Positions 6,009 to 6,708 of a stretch of DNA of 6,708 nt are shown here, one piece after another; within the stretch, counting starts at the first letter, position 1; each line of letters starts with the position of its first letter. Both the position numbers and the translations under genes were made by a program. The notes under the pieces are model-generated. The model was not told where the DNA came from. It saw only the letters and a program-made list of their open reading frames with translations, and made no database searches. Source of the stretch: Bacillota bacterium (GTDB lineage: Bacteria; Bacillota; DSM-12270; Thermacetogeniales; Thermacetogeniaceae). Location: assembly GCA_030627585.1 (NCBI GenBank), contig DAOURU010000062.1:1-6708 (forward strand), read 5' to 3'.

Positions 6009-6708
6009 TTACAGGGTAGCCGCCCGGTTAAGCTGACGGCGCCTTAAAAATCTATCAATTCTTTCCAGCGCCTCTTCAATTTCAGCCTGAGAAGCAGCAT
6101 AACAACATCTGATATATCCCTCACCACTTGCTCCAAAAGCATTACCGGGCACTACAGCAACCTTTTCTTCCAGCAGGAGCTGTTCGCAAAACTCTTCTGA
6201 AGTCATTCCTGTATGCTGGATGCTGGGGAATACATAAAAAGCTCCTTTCGGTTTGAAGCAAGGAAGCCCAATCTGCCGTAAACCATCAACAATCAGCTTA
6301 CGACGCTGGTTATACTCGTTAACCATTTCTGCAACAAATTCAAAGCCCTCCTGGAGCGCCGTCAGGGCAGCCCACTGACTAAGAGAGGAAGCGCAAAGCA
6401 TAGTATACTGGTGGATCTTTAACATTGCATCAATAATTACCCTAGGGCCTGCAGCGAAACCAAGCCGCCATCCCGTCATTGCAAAGGCTTTAGAAAAACC
6501 GTTCAGAAAAATTGTTCGCTCAAGCATGCCGGGAATTGCAGCAATTGAGACATGTTTTGTTTCGTATGTCAATTCTGAATAAACTTCATCAGATATAATT
6601 AAGAGGTTATACGTTGTTGCAATTTGCGCGATCTCTTCCAGATCCGCTCGCTCCATAATTGCTCACGTAGGATTATTAGGATAAGAGAGTAGGATGGCTT
6701 TAGTTTTA
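6009..6708 (-). pseudogene. Class I aminotransferase (PatA/YugH-like), broken by in-frame TGA and cut by the window edge
   Basis: The visible frame begins beyond the window and reads KTKAILLSYPNNPT, then TGA (6665-6663), then AIMERADLEEIA to the TAA at 6011-6009. The TGA stands where the conserved Gly of NPNNPTG belongs; a GGA-to-TGA change explains it. The rest is intact: ISDEVYSELTY with the PLP-contacting Asp, Schiff-base lysine in NGFSKAFAMTGWRLGF, IHQYTMLCA, KGAFYVFPSI, VAVVPGNAFG, and the carboxylate-binding Arg in GYIRCCYA. These match the aspartate/aromatic aminotransferase subgroup that includes Bacillus PatA and YugH, cytoplasmic PLP enzymes of about 390 residues; roughly the first 150 lie outside. 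An ATG at 6656 could restart translation six bases after the TGA, but a 215-residue product would lack much of the enzyme. The good conservation downstream points to a very recent mutation or a sequencing error. Substrate cannot be read. Confidence 0.88.

Noticed and set aside
6663..6665. TGA read as glycine, as in the Gracilibacteria/SR1 genetic code
   Set aside because: hisC, iorB and the symporter remnant all end at TGA at sensible positions, and the intact genes use no internal TGA, so TGA is a stop here.
1..6708. CRISPR arrays, tRNA or rRNA genes, phage or defence modules
   Set aside because: No regularly spaced repeats, no cloverleaf-like or rRNA-like sequence, and no phage or defence genes were seen; the window is almost entirely filled by minus-strand genes.

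Overview
The window looks like chromosomal DNA of an anaerobic, Gram-positive, Clostridia-type bacterium (Peptococcaceae/Thermoanaerobacteria-like). This rests on a DnaD-domain replication protein next to a DnaC/DnaI-type helicase loader, SpeE, HisC and PaaK proteins that read like those of such bacteria, A+T-rich purine-rich ribosome binding sites, and TTG/GTG starts. Genus assignment is inference. Every gene lies on the minus strand, so biological order runs from high to low coordinates. No stretch of 300 bases lacks a gene.

Layout in transcription order: (1) the C-terminal two thirds of a class I aminotransferase (6708-6009), interrupted by an in-frame TGA exactly where the Gly of its NPNNPTG motif should be; (2) a 196-base gap with an 11-bp tandem repeat, a Rho-independent terminator and an A+T-rich putative promoter; (3) a tightly packed, probably co-transcribed series: dnaD, dnaC, speE, a remnant of a sodium:solute symporter, paaK, an N-terminally truncated iorB, hisC, and the first 15 codons of a further gene leaving the window at base 1. 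Gaps inside this series run from a 4-base overlap to 67 bases, and I see no terminator in it.

Functionally the series joins primosome/helicase loading (dnaD-dnaC), polyamine synthesis (speE) and aromatic amino acid metabolism. HisC-type aminotransferases often also act on aromatic amino acids; indolepyruvate:ferredoxin oxidoreductase (IorAB) turns aryl-pyruvates into aryl-acetyl-CoA with reduced ferredoxin; PaaK-type ligases interconvert aryl-acetates and their CoA esters. The pathway is incomplete here: iorA is absent and iorB lacks its N-terminal glycine-rich segment.

The most notable feature is clustered damage: three of the nine recognisable protein-coding loci are disrupted (nonsense codon in the aminotransferase, symporter reduced to its C-terminus, iorB lacking its start with no iorA). 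Two short exact tandem duplications occur as well. I read this as local gene decay or assembly/sequencing artefact. I do not see a convincing new biological system.
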